From NCBI GenBank assembly GCA_016932955.1, contig JAFGBV010000027.1, positions 1 through 5,394 of the forward strand: 5,394 nt of DNA, written 5' to 3'. The notes beneath the pieces were generated by a model. It had not been told where the DNA came from. It made no database searches and worked only from the letters and a program-made list of their open reading frames with translations. A program made the position numbers and the translations under genes. Shown here piece after piece: positions 3,545-5,394 of this stretch (the first letter of the stretch is position 1; the number at the start of each line of letters is the position of its first letter). Source of the DNA: Anaerolineales bacterium (GTDB taxonomy: Bacteria; Chloroflexota; Anaerolineae; Anaerolineales; UBA4823).

Positions 3545-5394
3545 ACTTCACTCCTGGTTTTCGGTATCGTAAAGAAGAAAGTGCTGCCCTGTCCCACCTG
3601 CGATTCTACCCGGATTTTTCCACCCCATTTTTCAACGATCCTTTTCACTAACGCCAGGCCAATCCCCGTGCTATCCAGATCCTTACGCGTGCCCAGGGTC
3701 TGGAACATCTGGAAGATCTTCTCGTGGTACTTTTCTTCGATGCCCGGTCCATTATCGGCTACACTGACCAGCCAACCGTCATCCATCTCCTCCGCCTTGA
3801 TCTGGATGAGCCCTTCCGGCTTATCCATATACGAGATGGCGTTGTTCAGCAGGTTCTGGAACACCTGGTGGAGGTGGGCCGGCTCGCCGGTGATGGTGGG
3901 CAGCACGCCTTCCACAGCGATACGAACTGTGTCTGGCGGGTCTAGCAGCCGGATCAGCTCGGCAACCACCTCGTTCAGGTCAATGCTGGTGGCTTTTTCA
4001 CTGACGCGCCCGATGCGAGAGTATTCCAGGATGCCGTCGATCAGGCGGTGCATGTGCTGCACGCGGTCGATCAGCATGAGCAGCTTTTCCTGTCCGTCTC
4101 GATCAAGTTGCGGGCCAGAATCCTCCACGATCCAGGAGGCCAGTTGAGAGATGGCACGCAGCGGGGCTTTCAGGTCGTGCGAGACCGAATAGGAGAACAC
4201 CTCCAGCTCCTTGTTGACTGCCTGGATCCTGGTCTGCGCCAGCTTATACTCTTGCAGCAGCAGCGCACCCCTCAAGGCGCTGCTGAGCTGACGGCGCAAT
4301 GTGGCATAAATCGCCCCGTTGCGCGAGCCCATCTCGAAAAGCCCGAAACCGAGCTGGTCACGCTGGAAATACAGCGCTTCAATCACGTGGGTGTAGCGCC
4401 TGTCCTGCGGCAGGCACTCTGGCGGAACCAGGCTCTGCCGCGGGTCGAAGGGCGTGGCATGCCCCTCATGCAGGATGCCCCTCTCATCGAATGCCAGAAA
4501 CAGGTTGGCCGCAGCGTACTTCTCCTCGGCGCTCAGTACGATGTAACCACCCGGGATGCCCAGCGCAGCCAACGTTTTGCTGATGATGGTCTTCAATTCC
4601 TCGATGTCCAGCGTGGTCAACACCGATTGGTCAACTTCGCTCTCCACCGCATAGTGGTATTGAAGCTGCTGCAATTGGTAGGCCTGCACGCGCTCTGCCG
4701 CCTCGCTGATCAACACGCGCGCCTGGCTGAACAGGTTTTCGGCGCGCAGCCGTTTATCCACTTCCAGGAGGCGCGCCAGCACGGCCCTGCGCAGGGTGGA
4801 GATGATATCCTGCCACAGGCTGATCTCACTGCGCTGGACGCTGGCCTGATGCAGGATCTTGTCCAGCGCCTGGATGAATTGACTGCCCTCGCTTTTATCC
4901 AGGTCAGCGAGCAAGCCATCTACGATTTGCGTCACCCAGTCAGGGAGGAGTTCTTCGTTGACCTGCCCGATGAAGGATTGCCCGGCAGCCTCCTGCACCA
5001 CTTCGATGACGTACTCGCGCCACGGGTCATCCGCGGCGGCATATTTGCCCGGCATTCCTGCTTTGCCTGCCAGGTGAACCGAGCTGGGCAAACAACCGCA
5101 GGATTGGCGGACGACAAGCTGCGTGGGCAAGACCACTCTTTGCGGGATGGACTTGCCTTCAATGCGATCCAGCAGCATCATCGCGGCGGTGTAAGATTGT
5201 TCGTAGAAGGGCTGCCGCACGGTGGTCAGGGTTGGCGATAAGAAGCGCGATTCTGACAGGTCGTCGAAACCGGTTAACGCAAACTCACTGGGGATGCTCC
5301 AGCCGCGCGCCTGCGCCTCTCGCAAGACGCCCATGGCGATGGCATCGTCGGCGGCGGCAATCGCCTGCGGCTTGATCTGCCGTTCATCCAGCAG
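3541..5394 (-). CDS. Hybrid sensor histidine kinase with LacI-type sugar-binding domain (5' end beyond window)
   Basis: The reading frame is open to the right edge, giving 617 visible residues. The start lies outside the window; the internal ATG at 5334 falls inside a conserved domain. Visible residues 1-95 are the end of a LacI/GalR-type periplasmic-binding fold (AAADDAIAMGVL, FALTGFDDL, PTLTTVRQP). RQSCGC (96-101) closes this domain. A helical region (about 120-260) and a GAF-like segment (about 260-380, with LGIPGGYIVL) follow. The kinase core has an H-box with H406 in SVSHDLKAPLR, an N-box NLLNNAI (514-520), G1 DNGPGIE (547-553), G2 TGIGLALV (576-583) and G3 GQGSTFFF (601-608). No membrane-spanning segment is visible, so it is probably cytoplasmic and senses an internal ligand, perhaps a sugar. 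Whether a LacI helix-turn-helix remains at the N-terminus cannot be seen. The gene overlaps the next regulator by 4 bp. The kinase core resembles phytochrome-type kinases that pair with Rcp1. Confidence 0.92.
   Translation of the reverse strand: MLDERQIKPQAIAAADDAIAMGVLREAQARGWSIPSEFALTGFDDLSESRFLSPTLTTVRQPFYEQSYTAAMMLLDRIEGKSIPQRVVLPTQLVVRQSCGCLPSSVHLAGKAGMPGKYAAADDPWREYVIEVVQEAAGQSFIGQVNEELLPDWVTQIVDGLLADLDKSEGSQFIQALDKILHQASVQRSEISLWQDIISTLRRAVLARLLEVDKRLRAENLFSQARVLISEAAERVQAYQLQQLQYHYAVESEVDQSVLTTLDIEELKTIISKTLAALGIPGGYIVLSAEEKYAAANLFLAFDERGILHEGHATPFDPRQSLVPPECLPQDRRYTHVIEALYFQRDQLGFGLFEMGSRNGAIYATLRRQLSSALRGALLLQEYKLAQTRIQAVNKELEVFSYSVSHDLKAPLRAISQLASWIVEDSGPQLDRDGQEKLLMLIDRVQHMHRLIDGILEYSRIGRVSEKATSIDLNEVVAELIRLLDPPDTVRIAVEGVLPTITGEPAHLHQVFQNLLNNAISYMDKPEGLIQIKAEEMDDGWLVSVADNGPGIEEKYHEKIFQMFQTLGTRKDLDSTGIGLALVKRIVEKWGGKIRVESQVGQGSTFFFTIPKTRSEV

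Noticed and set aside
4048..5241. A 397-codon plus-strand ORF, and another of 300 codons at 3245-4147.
   Set aside because: Both are antisense to the kinase and response regulator genes, which have clear domains. Their translations show no family motif, and long antisense ORFs are common in GC-rich genes.
5332..5334. ATG at 5334 as the true start of the histidine kinase.
   Set aside because: The frame stays open to the window edge. The 20 codons before this ATG encode conserved LacI-fold sequence (AAADDAIA), so the gene begins outside the window.

Overview
All convincing genes in this window lie on the minus strand, so the text below runs from the right edge (5394) to the left edge (1). The content suggests a Chloroflexota bacterium, probably of the Anaerolineae. 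The reasons are the wording of the ABC-F N-terminus, a LacI-type sugar-binding domain fused to a histidine kinase, and the many palindromes of the GTAGGGG type and the GTGCAACGCAC type. This assignment rests on recall of similar sequences and was not tested by a search.

Region 1 (5394-1376) is a tight three-gene signalling operon. The first gene is cut by the window edge. It encodes a histidine kinase whose visible N-terminus is the end of a LacI/periplasmic-binding-protein sugar-sensing domain, followed by a helical/GAF-like middle and HisKA and HATPase_c domains. No membrane segment is visible. It overlaps by 4 bp (ATGA) a single-domain response regulator of the Rcp1/CheY type. Three bases later comes a REC-GGDEF-EAL protein with all recognisable catalytic residues for making and breaking cyclic di-GMP. 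The simplest reading is that a cytoplasmic ligand, perhaps a sugar, controls kinase activity, and phosphate is split between a stand-alone receiver and a c-di-GMP turnover enzyme.

Region 2 (1356-654) is a probable mobile unit: a REP-associated tyrosine transposase (RAYT, Y1/HUH family) bracketed by two almost identical long palindromes. These differ at one base pair by a compensatory change.

Region 3 (653-247) looks non-coding at first but is structured. It holds a good sigma-70 promoter (TTGACA, 17 bp, extended -10 TGGTAAACT), a possible 25-residue leader ORF, a GC-rich hairpin followed by UUUUGUUU that resembles an intrinsic terminator, and then three short palindromes that each carry a GTAGGGG foot. 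Together these form a candidate attenuation leader about 365 nt long upstream of the next gene.

Region 4 (246-1) is the first 82 codons of an ABC-F ATPase gene, with Walker A and Q-loop residues and a good ribosome binding site. It runs off the left edge.
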